Origin: an uncultured Prevotellaceae bacterium
Lineage (GTDB): Bacteria > Bacteroidota > Bacteroidia > Bacteroidales > Muribaculaceae
Direction of reading: 5' to 3'
Length of the DNA: 64,000 nucleotides
Assembly (NCBI GenBank): GCA_947302275.1
Contig: CAMYUW010000003.1
Coordinates: 38,039-102,038, forward strand
Position numbers and translations under genes: made by a program. Under the pieces are notes generated by a model, which saw only the letters and a list, made by a program, of their open reading frames with translations, did not search any database and was not told the origin of the DNA. Shown piece after piece: positions 35,024 to 44,253 of the stretch (positions are counted from its first letter, which is position 1; the number at the start of each line of letters is the position of its first letter).

Positions 35024-36050
35024 TAATTATCGATAACATTGCCTGCATCTTGAACACTGTCTCATCCCATTCCAGCGATTCCTCGCTCTGGGCCAGAATA
35101 CCGCCACCAGCATACAGGCGGTAACGGTCGTCAAAGATGCGCATGCATCGCAACGAAACATACATCGCCGTTGTGCCGTTGACATCCAACGGACCCGAAA
35201 AACCACTATAGTAACTGCGGGCACATGTCTCATTTTCCATAATGAAACGGTGTGCCTCCTGCTTAGGCTGACCACATACTGCAGGCGTGGGATGAAGCTC
35301 GTCCAGCACCTGTTCTACCCGAGAATCATCAGACAGTGAAAATGAGAAATCAGTGCGCAGATGAACCAAGTTCCCTGCTCGGACAGTATAAGGCCCTTTC
35401 ACCGACACATCGTTGCTGTAACGGCCCAGGCTATTGTTGATATATTGGGAAACAAAGGCCTGTTCACGCTTATTTTTATCACTCCACTCGGCATCTTCAT
35501 TGCCATTGTAAGGCATCGTACCTGCCAGCGCCATCGTGTGCCAGCGTTCTTTGTCACGGGCTAGCAGCACCTCGGGGGTAGCAATAAGCCAAGTGCCGCA
35601 TTGCGGGGCCGAAAACAAGGTAACAAATGCATCGGGATACCGATTACAAGCCCTTGCGAATAACCGAGCTGGATCAGTACCATCATGAGATATATCTTCA
35701 CTGCGTGCAAGCACCAGCTTCTGGAGTCCGGTTTCAGAAAAAGCCCGATGAAACCGGCAAAAATCGTCATGATAATCTTCTCGATCAGCAGGTTGCACGG
35801 GCAGGTTCTGCCCATCCAGATGATAGGGCAAATCATTCATTGACAAGACCTCGTCGGGAGAACATTGCCTGATAACATCAGGACGCACTAACAATATGGG
35901 AAGAGCATCGCCTACATGAAACGGCGTAATCACAAATCCCCTGCCATCACCTAATTCATTCAACGAGAAAAAAGATGATGGCACACCATCCTGGCCCACC
36001 AGTGTGCACTGGCTGGCTTTCGGAAGACGATATATGGCAAATGCGTCCAA
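35004..36050 (-). CDS. menF: Isochorismate synthase
   Basis: 348 residues from a TTG at 36050; no ATG lies between it and the upstream in-frame stop, and GGTAATAGGA precedes it. It is a chorismate-utilising enzyme: ALAGTMPYNGNEDAEWSDKN, ELHPTPAVCGQPKQEAH and YSGFSGPLD with a final LYAGGGILAQSEESLEWDE are the MenF/EntC signatures. It converts chorismate to isochorismate and is first of the men operon. menA, menG, menH and a DHNA-CoA thioesterase are not in the window. Confidence 0.9.
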   Translation of the reverse strand: MDAFAIYRLPKASQCTLVGQDGVPSSFFSLNELGDGRGFVITPFHVGDALPILLVRPDVIRQCSPDEVLSMNDLPYHLDGQNLPVQPADREDYHDDFCRFHRAFSETGLQKLVLARSEDISHDGTDPARLFARACNRYPDAFVTLFSAPQCGTWLIATPEVLLARDKERWHTMALAGTMPYNGNEDAEWSDKNKREQAFVSQYINNSLGRYSNDVSVKGPYTVRAGNLVHLRTDFSFSLSDDSRVEQVLDELHPTPAVCGQPKQEAHRFIMENETCARSYYSGFSGPLDVNGTTAMYVSLRCMRIFDDRYRLYAGGGILAQSEESLEWDETVFKMQAMLSIINERHEL

Positions 36051-36098
36051 TCCTATTACCTTGTTTTTATCTGATAATCACAACTTTCAATCGCATTC

Positions 36099-37790
36099 TC
36101 ATTCACTTCCCCCAAGCAGGGTGTCAATGAGAATCGTCACATCACTGATCGAGACAGAGCCATCAAGGTTCACATCACAATAGAGCCCCCTATCAGTTTC
36201 ACCGCCTAACAAGATGTCGATAAGGGACGTCACATCGCCGATGGATACAGAACCATCACCATTGACATCACCCACGTCCTCAATAGGAATTATCGTTTGG
36301 AATCTATTCCACATTCTCGCCTGACGATAGGCTTCAACCGATGCCTTCTGAACATAGAGTGGAGTTCTGGAATAGGCTATACCTAAAGCTTGTTCATCAG
36401 CTCTGGGAGGAGTCGTTGCCCAACAAATGAGGATTTTGACATTAGTAAGGTCATTCAGGCAACCATAGGTTAATGAATCAATGTTCGCCCCTAATTCCAG
36501 TCTTTCCAGTTCAGGGCTATGGGCCAATGCATAATGCTCAATAAATGTAGTTCCTGCAGGGGCATCTTTGTCTCCAATTTTCAGTTTTTTCAATGAAGTA
36601 CATTGGAATATCGCTGTATTGCCTAAGAGAGTGCATGTGCCAGGAATATCCAATTCGGTCAACGAGGAACATCTATAGAAACACCCGTAGCCGATACCCG
36701 TGAGATTCCTGCTCAAGTGTACACTCTTCAGCGATGGGCACATGTAAAACAGACTTCTATCCACCGTGGTGACGGTATTCGGCATATCCAAAGTTTCAAA
36801 CACTGGGCAATAGGCGAATACCTGGTCTCCGAATCCTTCGAGACAACTACCCTCTTCAAAGGTGATGGTCTTTAATATTTCACATTCGCTGAAGGCATAA
36901 TTGCCAATGTATCTCACATTGCGGGGAATCGTCACCCCCTCCAATGCGTTACAACCATAGAATGACGAATTCTTGAGAGAATCAAGATTGGCAGGCAGGT
37001 GCACATATTTTAATTTTGTGCAACTTCCAAAGACCGTCACACCCATTGTTGTAACCCCGTCGGGGACATATATCGACTCAATATTATCACAACCACTGAA
37101 AACGTTCATCCCAAATTTTGTAACAGATTCAGGAATGTTGACTTCAGTCAAGTTGTCGCAATTATGCAGGCAGTAGTCACCCACAGTTGTGACCGTACCA
37201 GGTATGTCAAATGACGTTGCCGTCGAAGCTTGTGGATAAGCTACCAGCGTCGTCATGTCCTTGGAATAGAGAATACCGCCATCAGCGCAATATTTTGGAT
37301 TAAATGGGCTGCAGGTATAGTTCATCACACCGCTGAATCCGTAGAAAACATTGTAGGCAATATCGGTAAGATTACGGGTAATATTAACGGTTTTTATTCC
37401 ACTGCATCCAGCGAAAGCCCATCTGCCGATAGAAACAAGAGAATTTGGAAACTCTATAAATTCAAGACCTTTACACACTTCAAATGCCCATTCATCAATT
37501 TTGGTAACACCTTCGGGAATATCAATCGATGTCAGTTCGGAGCATCCCGAAAAAGCGTTCTTGCCGATGCGGGTGACATGATAGGTAATGCCTTCATTAA
37601 TAACTGCAGATGGAATAGAGATATCGCCTTTGTATTTTCCTGAGTCATTCCTGGCCACTTCCACCTCATTCTCAGCAATAATTGTGTAGCAGATACTGTC
37701 TACCATGAAATCATAGGCTGAAGCGGTGAAAGCACAAAGCAAAAACAAGGCAAGAACCTGCAACTTTTTGATAATAGGATTCGTTTCCAT
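36099..37790 (-). CDS. Secreted BspA-like leucine-rich-repeat protein with dockerin-like tail
   Basis: 563 residues. The signal region (LQVLALFLLCAFTASA) follows a short charged N-terminus. It is followed by about 15 LRR_5/BspA-type repeats of roughly 23 residues (e.g. IGKNAFSGCSELTSIDIPEG, VGDYCLHNCDNLTEVNIPES, VTIPRNVRYIGNYAFSECEI). The C-terminus holds two dockerin loops (GDVNGDGSVSIGDVTSLID and CDVNLDGSVSISDVTILID). BspA-type LRR proteins are surface adhesins in related bacteria; the ligand is unknown. It lies 48 bases before menF and 31 bases after rdgB on the same strand, so read-through is possible. Confidence 0.85.
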   Translation of the reverse strand: METNPIIKKLQVLALFLLCAFTASAYDFMVDSICYTIIAENEVEVARNDSGKYKGDISIPSAVINEGITYHVTRIGKNAFSGCSELTSIDIPEGVTKIDEWAFEVCKGLEFIEFPNSLVSIGRWAFAGCSGIKTVNITRNLTDIAYNVFYGFSGVMNYTCSPFNPKYCADGGILYSKDMTTLVAYPQASTATSFDIPGTVTTVGDYCLHNCDNLTEVNIPESVTKFGMNVFSGCDNIESIYVPDGVTTMGVTVFGSCTKLKYVHLPANLDSLKNSSFYGCNALEGVTIPRNVRYIGNYAFSECEILKTITFEEGSCLEGFGDQVFAYCPVFETLDMPNTVTTVDRSLFYMCPSLKSVHLSRNLTGIGYGCFYRCSSLTELDIPGTCTLLGNTAIFQCTSLKKLKIGDKDAPAGTTFIEHYALAHSPELERLELGANIDSLTYGCLNDLTNVKILICWATTPPRADEQALGIAYSRTPLYVQKASVEAYRQARMWNRFQTIIPIEDVGDVNGDGSVSIGDVTSLIDILLGGETDRGLYCDVNLDGSVSISDVTILIDTLLGGSE

Positions 37791-37821
37791 AATTCTTGTT
37801 GATTAGTCGGGTTATATAATA

Positions 37822-38409
37822 CTATTGTTGTTGATTGTTGAGAAATTCTACCAGGCGAGCCACGGCGCGGCCACGGTGACTGATACGGTTCTTGTCCTGG
37901 GGGGACATCTGGGCAAATGTGCTGCCGTCACCCTCGATAGGCTGGAAAATGCTGTCATAGCCGAAGCCTCCAGTGCCATGACGCTCGGTAAGAATCACTC
38001 CCTCAACCTGTCCCTCAAACATGTGCATCTCGTCACCCTGCAACAGGGCGATAGCCGTGCGAAAACGGGCTGTACGTTCAGTGACTCCATCAAGCTTCTT
38101 CAGCACTTTATCAATGTTTGCCTCACTGTCATGACCTGGTCCTGCATAGCGCGCTGAATACACACCGGGTTCACCGCCCAGTGCATCTATTTCCAATCCA
38201 GTATCGTCGCTGAAGCAGTCATAGCCATAATGTTCCTTGACATAACGGGCTTTCATCTGGGCATTTTCCTCGATGAAATCGGCTGTTTCAGGAATATCTT
38301 CATGACAATTGATATCGGCAAGGCCCAGTATCTCATAACGATCACCAAGCATCTGACGTAGTTCCTGCAGTTTGTGAGCGTTGTTGGTGGCAAAAACAAT
38401 TTTCTTCAT
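37822..38409 (-). CDS. rdgB: Non-canonical purine NTP pyrophosphatase (RdgB/HAM1)
   Basis: 195 residues, the normal size. It begins KKIVFATNNAHKLQELRQML (the SxNxxK-type substrate loop), contains the catalytic CFSDDTGLEIDALGGEPG and SARYAG, and ends GYDSIFQPI with SHRGRAV. It removes dITP/XTP from the nucleotide pool as NMP plus PPi. It is 26 bases after palindrome B, downstream of leuS. Confidence 0.94.
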   Translation of the reverse strand: MKKIVFATNNAHKLQELRQMLGDRYEILGLADINCHEDIPETADFIEENAQMKARYVKEHYGYDCFSDDTGLEIDALGGEPGVYSARYAGPGHDSEANIDKVLKKLDGVTERTARFRTAIALLQGDEMHMFEGQVEGVILTERHGTGGFGYDSIFQPIEGDGSTFAQMSPQDKNRISHRGRAVARLVEFLNNQQQ

Positions 38410-38434
38410 ATAAAGACAACTCTATGATAAAAAT

Positions 38435-38508
38435 GAAAACAACAAATACAATAAATACAAATAATTAATTCACAGATAATTACATTGTATTTATTGTATT
38501 TGTTATCC
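38435..38508. repeat. Intergenic palindrome family, copy B
   Basis: A 20-base arm is perfect (38441-38460 with 38485-38504: AACAAATACAATAAATACAA and its complement), with a weaker extension. The core reads TAATTAATTCACAGATAATT. It starts 9 bases after the leuS stop and ends 26 bases before the rdgB start on the minus strand. Confidence 0.82.
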
Positions 38509-38516
38509 TTAAACCA

Positions 38517-41288
38517 TTACACGACGATGTTGACAAGCTTATTCTTCACGAAGATAATCTTCCTGGGTTGCTTGCCGTCGAGCCAACGCTCGGCACCTGC
38601 ATCAGCGAGAGCAAGGCGCTTCACTTCTTCCTCGTCGGCATCGGCAGGCACCTCGATGGTGTAACGGGACTTTCCGTTGAACGAGACGGCATATTTTACC
38701 ATCGATTCCTTGAGATAGTCTTCATTCCATGTTGGCCACTGAGCATCACACACGGTAGTATCATGACCCAGTACGTGCCACAATTCCTCGGCAATGTGAG
38801 GTGCGAAGGGAGCCAGCAAAATTACCAGCGGCTCATAAATCTCACGCGAACGGCACTTCATGCTCGTCAACTCGTTGACACAGATCATGAACGCTGCCAC
38901 CGAGGTATTGTAGCTGAACGACTCAATATCACCACTCACTTTCTTGATGAGCTTGTGTAATGATTTGAGCGCTTCGGCACTGGGTTTCTCATCGGTAAGC
39001 TGCATGGTATCACCCTTGTAGAAGAGTGCCCACAGACGCTTGAGGAAACGGTTTACACCGTCGATACCGTTGGTATCCCAGGGCTTGCTGGCCTCGACAG
39101 GACCCAAGAACATCTCATACAGGCGCAAGGTGTCGGCACCATACCGCTCCACAATATCATCAGGATTCACGACGTTGAACATCGACTTAGACATCTTTTC
39201 GATGGCCCAACCACAAATGTACTTGCCATTCTCGAGGATGAACTCTGCATCCTTGAATTCAGGACGCCACTCGCGGAATTTCTCGATATCCAATGCGTCG
39301 GTATGAACAATATTCACATCCACGTGGATAGGTGTCACATCATACTTATCTTTGAGATTCAATGAAACGAACGTGTTGGTGTCCTTGATGCGGTAAACAA
39401 AATTGCTGCGGCCCTGAATCATGCCCTGATTGACGAGTTTGCGGAACGGCTCTGACTCGCACACATAACCATAGTCATAGAGGAACTTATTCCAAAAACG
39501 GCTGTAAATCAAGTGACCGGTAGCGTGTTCTGTACCACCCACATAGAGATCCACCTGACGCCAATATTCATCAGCCTCACGCGAAACAAGAGCCTCATTA
39601 TTTTTCGGATCCATGTAGCGCAGATAATAGGCCGAAGAACCGGCAAAGCCAGGCATCGTGTTCAGTTCCAAGGGATATCCATTATCGGTGACCCAGTTCT
39701 TGGCACGTCCCAGAGGAGGTTCACCCGACTCGGTGGGCAGGAATTTATCAACTTCAGGCAGTTGCAAGGGAAGATATTTCTCATCAAGCGGCTGCGGCTG
39801 ATTATTCTCATCATAATAGATGGGGAACGGCTCACCCCAGTAACGCTGACGGCTGAAGATGGCATCGCGCAGACGATAGTTTACCTTGACATGACCAATG
39901 CCTGTTTCCTCAATGTACTGCTTGGTCTTGGCAATAGCCTCCTTGACCTGTAAGCCATTGAGTTGCAGACGCTCATTGGACGAGTTGGTCATGATGCCTT
40001 CCTTAGCGTCAAAGCTCTCCTCGCTCACGTCGGCACCCTCAATCAACGGAATGATGGGCAAATCAAAGTGCTTGGCAAATGCATAGTCGCGACTGTCATG
40101 GGCAGGTACCGCCATAATGGCACCGGTACCGTAACCAGCCAAGACATAATCACTTATATATATAGGTATATTCTTTCCCGTGATGGGATTGACAGCATAG
40201 CTGCCGGTGAACACGCCACTCACTTTTTTCTCGATCATGCGTTCACGCTCGGTCTTGTGTTTCACCTCATCAAGGTAGGCATCAACAGCAGCACGCTGAT
40301 CGGGAGTCACCACATCATCGACATACATGCTCTCGGGTGCCAACACCATAAAGGTTACACCGAAGATGGTATCGGCCCTGGTAGTGAAAATCAACAGGCT
40401 CTTGTCGCTGTCGGCAACGGGGAAAGTCATTTCGGCACCTTCGCTATAACCAATCCAGTTGCGCTGGGTTTCCTTGATGGACTCGGTCCAATCTATCGTA
40501 TCCATGTCACGCAACAGACGTCCGGCATAAGCCGACACACGCAGACACCACTGCCTCATCATCTTCTGCTCCACTGGATAACCTCCACGCACCGAGACAC
40601 CCTCGCTCACCTCATCGTTGGCAAGCACAGTTCCCAACTTTGGACACCAATTGACCATCGTATTACCAAGATAAGCAATACGGTAGTTCATCAGCACATC
40701 ATTGCGTTGTACCTGTGACATAGCATTCCAGTCGGCTGCAGTAAACTCATCGGTGCTGCTGGTATGGGCATTGCAACCCTCGGTACCACGTTTCTCGAAG
40801 TGGGCAACAAGTTCATCAATGGGACGTGCCTTGTCGAGTTCAGTGTTATAATAGCTCTTGAACATCTGCAGGAAAGCCCATTGTGTCCACTTGTAATATA
40901 CAGGATCACAAGTGCGCACCTCACGATCCCAGTCATAGCAGAAACCTATCTTGTCCAATTGCTGGCGATATCGGGCGATATTCTCATTGGTGGTGATTTC
41001 AGGATGCTGACCAGTCTGGATGGCATATTGCTCAGCTGGCAGACCATAGGCATCATATCCCATGGGATGCAATACATTGAAACCTTTTAATCTCTTGTAA
41101 CGCGCATATATGTCGCTGGCAATATAACCCAGGGGATGTCCCACATGCAAACCTGCTCCAGACGGATAGGGAAACATGTCAAGCACATAAAACTTGGGGC
41201 GATTTTTATCAATTTCGCACTTGTAAGTGTGATGATCACGCCAATACTGTTGCCACTTTTTTTCTATTTCTTTATAGTTATAGTCCAT
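38517..41288 (-). CDS. leuS: Leucyl-tRNA synthetase
   Basis: 923 residues. HIGH-type motif [16 protein letters not shown] near residue 40, KMSKS as [12 protein letters not shown] near residue 625, and between them the CP1 editing domain with [19 protein letters not shown]. Both ends and the anticodon-binding domain look complete. It charges tRNA-Leu in the cytoplasm. It is 15 bases downstream of the glutathione peroxidase gene and probably in the nadA-gpx-leuS-rdgB unit. Confidence 0.96.
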   Translation of the reverse strand: MDYNYKEIEKKWQQYWRDHHTYKCEIDKNRPKFYVLDMFPYPSGAGLHVGHPLGYIASDIYARYKRLKGFNVLHPMGYDAYGLPAEQYAIQTGQHPEITTNENIARYRQQLDKIGFCYDWDREVRTCDPVYYKWTQWAFLQMFKSYYNTELDKARPIDELVAHFEKRGTEGCNAHTSSTDEFTAADWNAMSQVQRNDVLMNYRIAYLGNTMVNWCPKLGTVLANDEVSEGVSVRGGYPVEQKMMRQWCLRVSAYAGRLLRDMDTIDWTESIKETQRNWIGYSEGAEMTFPVADSDKSLLIFTTRADTIFGVTFMVLAPESMYVDDVVTPDQRAAVDAYLDEVKHKTERERMIEKKVSGVFTGSYAVNPITGKNIPIYISDYVLAGYGTGAIMAVPAHDSRDYAFAKHFDLPIIPLIEGADVSEESFDAKEGIMTNSSNERLQLNGLQVKEAIAKTKQYIEETGIGHVKVNYRLRDAIFSRQRYWGEPFPIYYDENNQPQPLDEKYLPLQLPEVDKFLPTESGEPPLGRAKNWVTDNGYPLELNTMPGFAGSSAYYLRYMDPKNNEALVSREADEYWRQVDLYVGGTEHATGHLIYSRFWNKFLYDYGYVCESEPFRKLVNQGMIQGRSNFVYRIKDTNTFVSLNLKDKYDVTPIHVDVNIVHTDALDIEKFREWRPEFKDAEFILENGKYICGWAIEKMSKSMFNVVNPDDIVERYGADTLRLYEMFLGPVEASKPWDTNGIDGVNRFLKRLWALFYKGDTMQLTDEKPSAEALKSLHKLIKKVSGDIESFSYNTSVAAFMICVNELTSMKCRSREIYEPLVILLAPFAPHIAEELWHVLGHDTTVCDAQWPTWNEDYLKESMVKYAVSFNGKSRYTIEVPADADEEEVKRLALADAGAERWLDGKQPRKIIFVKNKLVNIVV

Positions 41289-41303
41289 TTCAGTTTTTAG
41301 TCA

Positions 41304-41855
41304 TTAAAGTAATTGTTTGATAGCTTCCTCGATGACATCGCACTCGGTAGTGGGCTCATAGCGTTCCACCACGTTGCCTTCACGGTCAACCAAAAATTTA
41401 GTGAAATTCCACTTGATATCAGATTTGCTCGCATAATAAGGGTCAGCCTTGGACAGCATATCGTCGAGCAATTCACCAATTTTGTGGTTTTTGTCAAAAC
41501 CCTGGAAACCCCGCTGAGATTTAAGATAGGTATAAAGCGGTAACTCATTCTCACCGTTTACCTCGATTTTCTTGAATTGGGGAAATTCTGTACCGAAGTT
41601 CAAGGTGCAGAACTGATGGATTTCTTCCTCGGTGCCAGGTGCCTGCTCACCAAACTGATTGCAGGGAAAATCAAGAATTTCCAGACCCTGCTCCTTATAA
41701 TTCTTATATAGTGCTTCCAGTTCTTCATATTGCGGAGTGAAGCCGCAACGGGTGGCAGTGTTCACGATGAGTAATACCTTACCCTTATACTCGGCTAACG
41801 AGACGTCGTTACCACGACGATCCTTCACTGTGAAGTCATACACATTCTGTGCCAT
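41304..41855 (-). CDS. Glutathione peroxidase-family thiol peroxidase (Cys type)
   Basis: 183 residues. The catalytic Cys lies in [19 protein letters not shown], the Gln in [17 protein letters not shown], and the Trp/Asn in [13 protein letters not shown], giving the full GPx tetrad with Cys in place of selenocysteine. No signal peptide, so cytoplasmic. It reduces hydroperoxides, in bacteria usually with thioredoxin rather than glutathione. Between nadA and leuS. Confidence 0.9.
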   Translation of the reverse strand: MAQNVYDFTVKDRRGNDVSLAEYKGKVLLIVNTATRCGFTPQYEELEALYKNYKEQGLEILDFPCNQFGEQAPGTEEEIHQFCTLNFGTEFPQFKKIEVNGENELPLYTYLKSQRGFQGFDKNHKIGELLDDMLSKADPYYASKSDIKWNFTKFLVDREGNVVERYEPTTECDVIEEAIKQLL

Positions 41856-41893
41856 AATGTCTTTTACATTAAATATAATTATCTCTCTTATAT

Positions 41894-42880
41894 CTATTTG
41901 ATAATGCCTAAGTCACGGGAAATGTCAAGCATGCGCTGAATTGGTTTTACGGCACGCTCGGCAATATCGGCATCAACAGTAATTTCCGGTGCCATATACT
42001 TAAGCGAATTGTACAATTTCTCCAGTGTGATAAGTTTCATGTATTCACACTCATTGCAAGCACACGTTCCATCCTCGGGTGGAGCCGGAATGAAAGTCTT
42101 CTCGGGACAACGGCGCTGCATTTCAAACAGAATACCGCTCTCGGTGCAGACAATAAATTCTTGAGCCTTATCATCTACGGCAAAGTTGAGCAATGCCTGA
42201 GTAGAACCCACCTTATCGGCCATGATGCGGACAGGCTTGGGACACTCGGGATGAACAAGCACTTTGGCACCTGGGTGCTCACGTTTGAGATCAGCAAGCT
42301 TGGCGGCGCTGAATTTCTCATGCACGTGGCAGGCACCATCCCAGAGCAACATTTCACGACCCGTGATGCTATTGATATAGTTACCCAGATTGCGGTCAGG
42401 ACCAAAGATGATTTTCTCATCCTGCGGCAGACTGCCCACAATCTCCTTGGCATTGGACGATGTCACTACCACATCGGTCACTGCCTTAACGGCAGCACTG
42501 GTATTAACATAGCTGATGACCGTGTGGTCAGGATGATCGTTGACAAATTCCTCAAACTTGTCAGCCGGGCAACTGTCGGCCAGCGAACAACCAGCGCTCA
42601 GGTCGGGCACAATGACCGTCTTGTCGGGGCACAAAATCTTGGCTGTCTCACCCATGAAGTGAACGCCACACAATATAATGACAGGAGCATCGGTCTTGGC
42701 AGCCAACTGAGCTAGAGCCAGGCTATCGCCGATGTGGTCGGCCAGCTGCTGTATTTCCTCACGCTGATAATAATGTGCCATGATGACGGCATTGCGCTCC
42801 TTCTTCAAGCGCAAAATCTCTTCACGCAGGTCGATACCCTCCTCTATGGGCTCATCGACATATCCTTTTTCAACATTCAT
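41894..42880 (-). CDS. nadA: Quinolinate synthase A
   Basis: 328 residues. Three 4Fe-4S cysteines are visible ([32 protein letters not shown]), along with the [19 protein letters not shown] start and [12 protein letters not shown]. It condenses iminoaspartate with dihydroxyacetone phosphate to quinolinate for NAD synthesis. It is first on its strand after the long AT-rich gap 42881-43363. nadB and nadC are not in the window. Confidence 0.95.
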   Translation of the reverse strand: MNVEKGYVDEPIEEGIDLREEILRLKKERNAVIMAHYYQREEIQQLADHIGDSLALAQLAAKTDAPVIILCGVHFMGETAKILCPDKTVIVPDLSAGCSLADSCPADKFEEFVNDHPDHTVISYVNTSAAVKAVTDVVVTSSNAKEIVGSLPQDEKIIFGPDRNLGNYINSITGREMLLWDGACHVHEKFSAAKLADLKREHPGAKVLVHPECPKPVRIMADKVGSTQALLNFAVDDKAQEFIVCTESGILFEMQRRCPEKTFIPAPPEDGTCACNECEYMKLITLEKLYNSLKYMAPEITVDADIAERAVKPIQRMLDISRDLGIIK

Positions 42881-43330
42881 AATATATATTGTTTAGTTTT
42901 TAATTCTTTAAAAATTTAATTTTAACTACAACAATAATGCCTGTTAATTGTGTCGATAACTTTTTTAATCATTGAATTGCTTCATGAGGTTTAAACACCT
43001 TATATATGATTATTTATAGTTTATCAACATGCCTAATTGCTGTGTTATAGCTATTTCGGTAATTTATTAACAGGGTGTAAACAACCTGCAAAGTTAATAA
43101 ATTCTTATGGATTTTTCTCATAAAAGTTGATTAAAACCGTGTTTAAACACCAATAAAAAAATGATGCTAATTATTTTGGTTGATAGAAAAAGATTGATAA
43201 GCCACATCGATCTGAATTTGTCAAGTATTTTTTATTGTTTTTTATCAAATAGTTTTGAACAACAATTAACATGGTTATTGACACTATTGTGTGTAAACTG
43301 AATTACAGGGATACAAAGTTACGAAATTGT
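42881..43330. other. AT-rich divergent gap with DnaA-box-like sites (candidate origin)
   Basis: No gene. Four TTATNNACA-type 9-mers occur: TTATCGACA (minus strand, 42951-42959), TTATCAACA (43021-43029), TTATTAACA (43064-43072) and TTATTGACA (about 43274-43282). Two GTTTAAACACC palindromes lie at about 42990 and 43140, and several A/T-only runs could unwind. Genes diverge on both sides: nadA and the whole 25.5-42.9 kb block on minus, the trmH-like and sus block on plus. It could also be only a large divergent promoter region; dnaA is not nearby. Confidence 0.4.
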
Positions 43331-43333
43331 TTG

Positions 43334-43341
43334 TAATTTTG
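43334..43341 (+). promoter_or_regulatory. Promoter -7 element for the TrmH-family gene
   Basis: TAATTTTG lies 22 bases before the ATG at 43364. The -33 element is not clear. Confidence 0.5.
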
Positions 43342-43363
43342 TGGTGAAGAATCATACTTTATT

Positions 43364-43894
43364 ATGGGACAAAAAAAATCAATGGTGGAGTTGCACCGTT
43401 TGGGTGTGGAAGAGTATAAAAAGGTGGAGAAACTGCCTGTAACGGTGGTGTTAGATAACGTGCGCAGCGAGATGAATGTGGGTTCTGTGTTTCGCACGGC
43501 TGATGCTTTCCTGATTGAGCGCATTATCCTGTGTGGTATCACACCGCAACCGCCTAAATCCGAAATTCACAAGACTGCCCTGGGTGCCGAGGAATCGGTC
43601 TATTGGGAATACCATCCTTTCACCATGGATGCAATCAGTAAACTGAAGAATGAAGGTTACATGATTTGCTCCATTGAACAGGTGCACGATAGTGTGAGTT
43701 TGGAATGTTTTTCTTATGATAACGGTCAAAAAATAGCCATTGTTTTGGGTAATGAGGTGAAGGGTGTGAGCCAGGAAGTGGTTGACGCCAGCGACTTGTG
43801 TGTAGAGATTCCACAGCATGGTACAAAGCACTCGTTGAACATCTCATGTTGCGCTGCCATTGTAATGTGGCACTGTTTTTCGCGTGAAATTTAG
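43364..43894 (+). CDS. TrmH/SpoU-family RNA 2'-O-methyltransferase
   Basis: 176 residues, a single SPOUT domain with no N-terminal RNA-binding extension. The three SpoU motifs are seen: LDNVRSEMNVGSVFRTADAF (motif 1), AIVLGNEVKGVSQEVVDASD (motif 2) and VEIPQHGTKHSLNISCCAAI (motif 3). It methylates a ribose in tRNA or rRNA using SAM; the exact site cannot be told from sequence. It transcribes away from the candidate origin gap. Confidence 0.88.
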   Translation: MGQKKSMVELHRLGVEEYKKVEKLPVTVVLDNVRSEMNVGSVFRTADAFLIERIILCGITPQPPKSEIHKTALGAEESVYWEYHPFTMDAISKLKNEGYMICSIEQVHDSVSLECFSYDNGQKIAIVLGNEVKGVSQEVVDASDLCVEIPQHGTKHSLNISCCAAIVMWHCFSREI

Positions 43895-43904
43895 TTAAAA
43901 ATAG

Positions 43905-43932
43905 AATGTTAAAAGGTGTTGTTTTTAACATT
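43905..43932 (+). terminator. Possible terminator after the TrmH-family gene
   Basis: 10-bp stem AATGTTAAAA/TTTTAACATT, loop of 8, 10 bases after the stop. AT-only stem, so weak. The following stretch to 44102 is AT-rich with no gene. Confidence 0.45.
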
Positions 43933-44102
43933 TTAAAATGATTAATACTTATTTAATCAATAATCTGTTATTAAATTAGAACTATCTATTTACCAATAAG
44001 TTATAGATTATTTAGTTTAGTTTTTTAAATTTTTTACAAAATTATTGGAATCTGCTCAAAAAGACAGAAAACACGAGCATTTAGTTAAAGTCTTGCTTTT
44101 AT

Positions 44103-44134
44103 TTTGCCCATTTCACATTATATAACTATTTTTG
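44103..44134 (+). promoter_or_regulatory. Promoter of the susCD operon
   Basis: TTTG at 44103-44106 and TATTTTTG at 44127-44134 with a 20-base spacer, a full Bacteroidota match. It leaves a leader of about 110 bases before the ATG at 44254. Confidence 0.7.
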
Positions 44135-44253
44135 CGTACTTGTAATTAATCGATAGCGGCTACCAAAAAAAGCATTGTCGATACCTTACACGTAACTGAT
44201 ATTTAGAAACACATTTTTAACTAATTGTATTAATTAATAAACATCACTATTTT

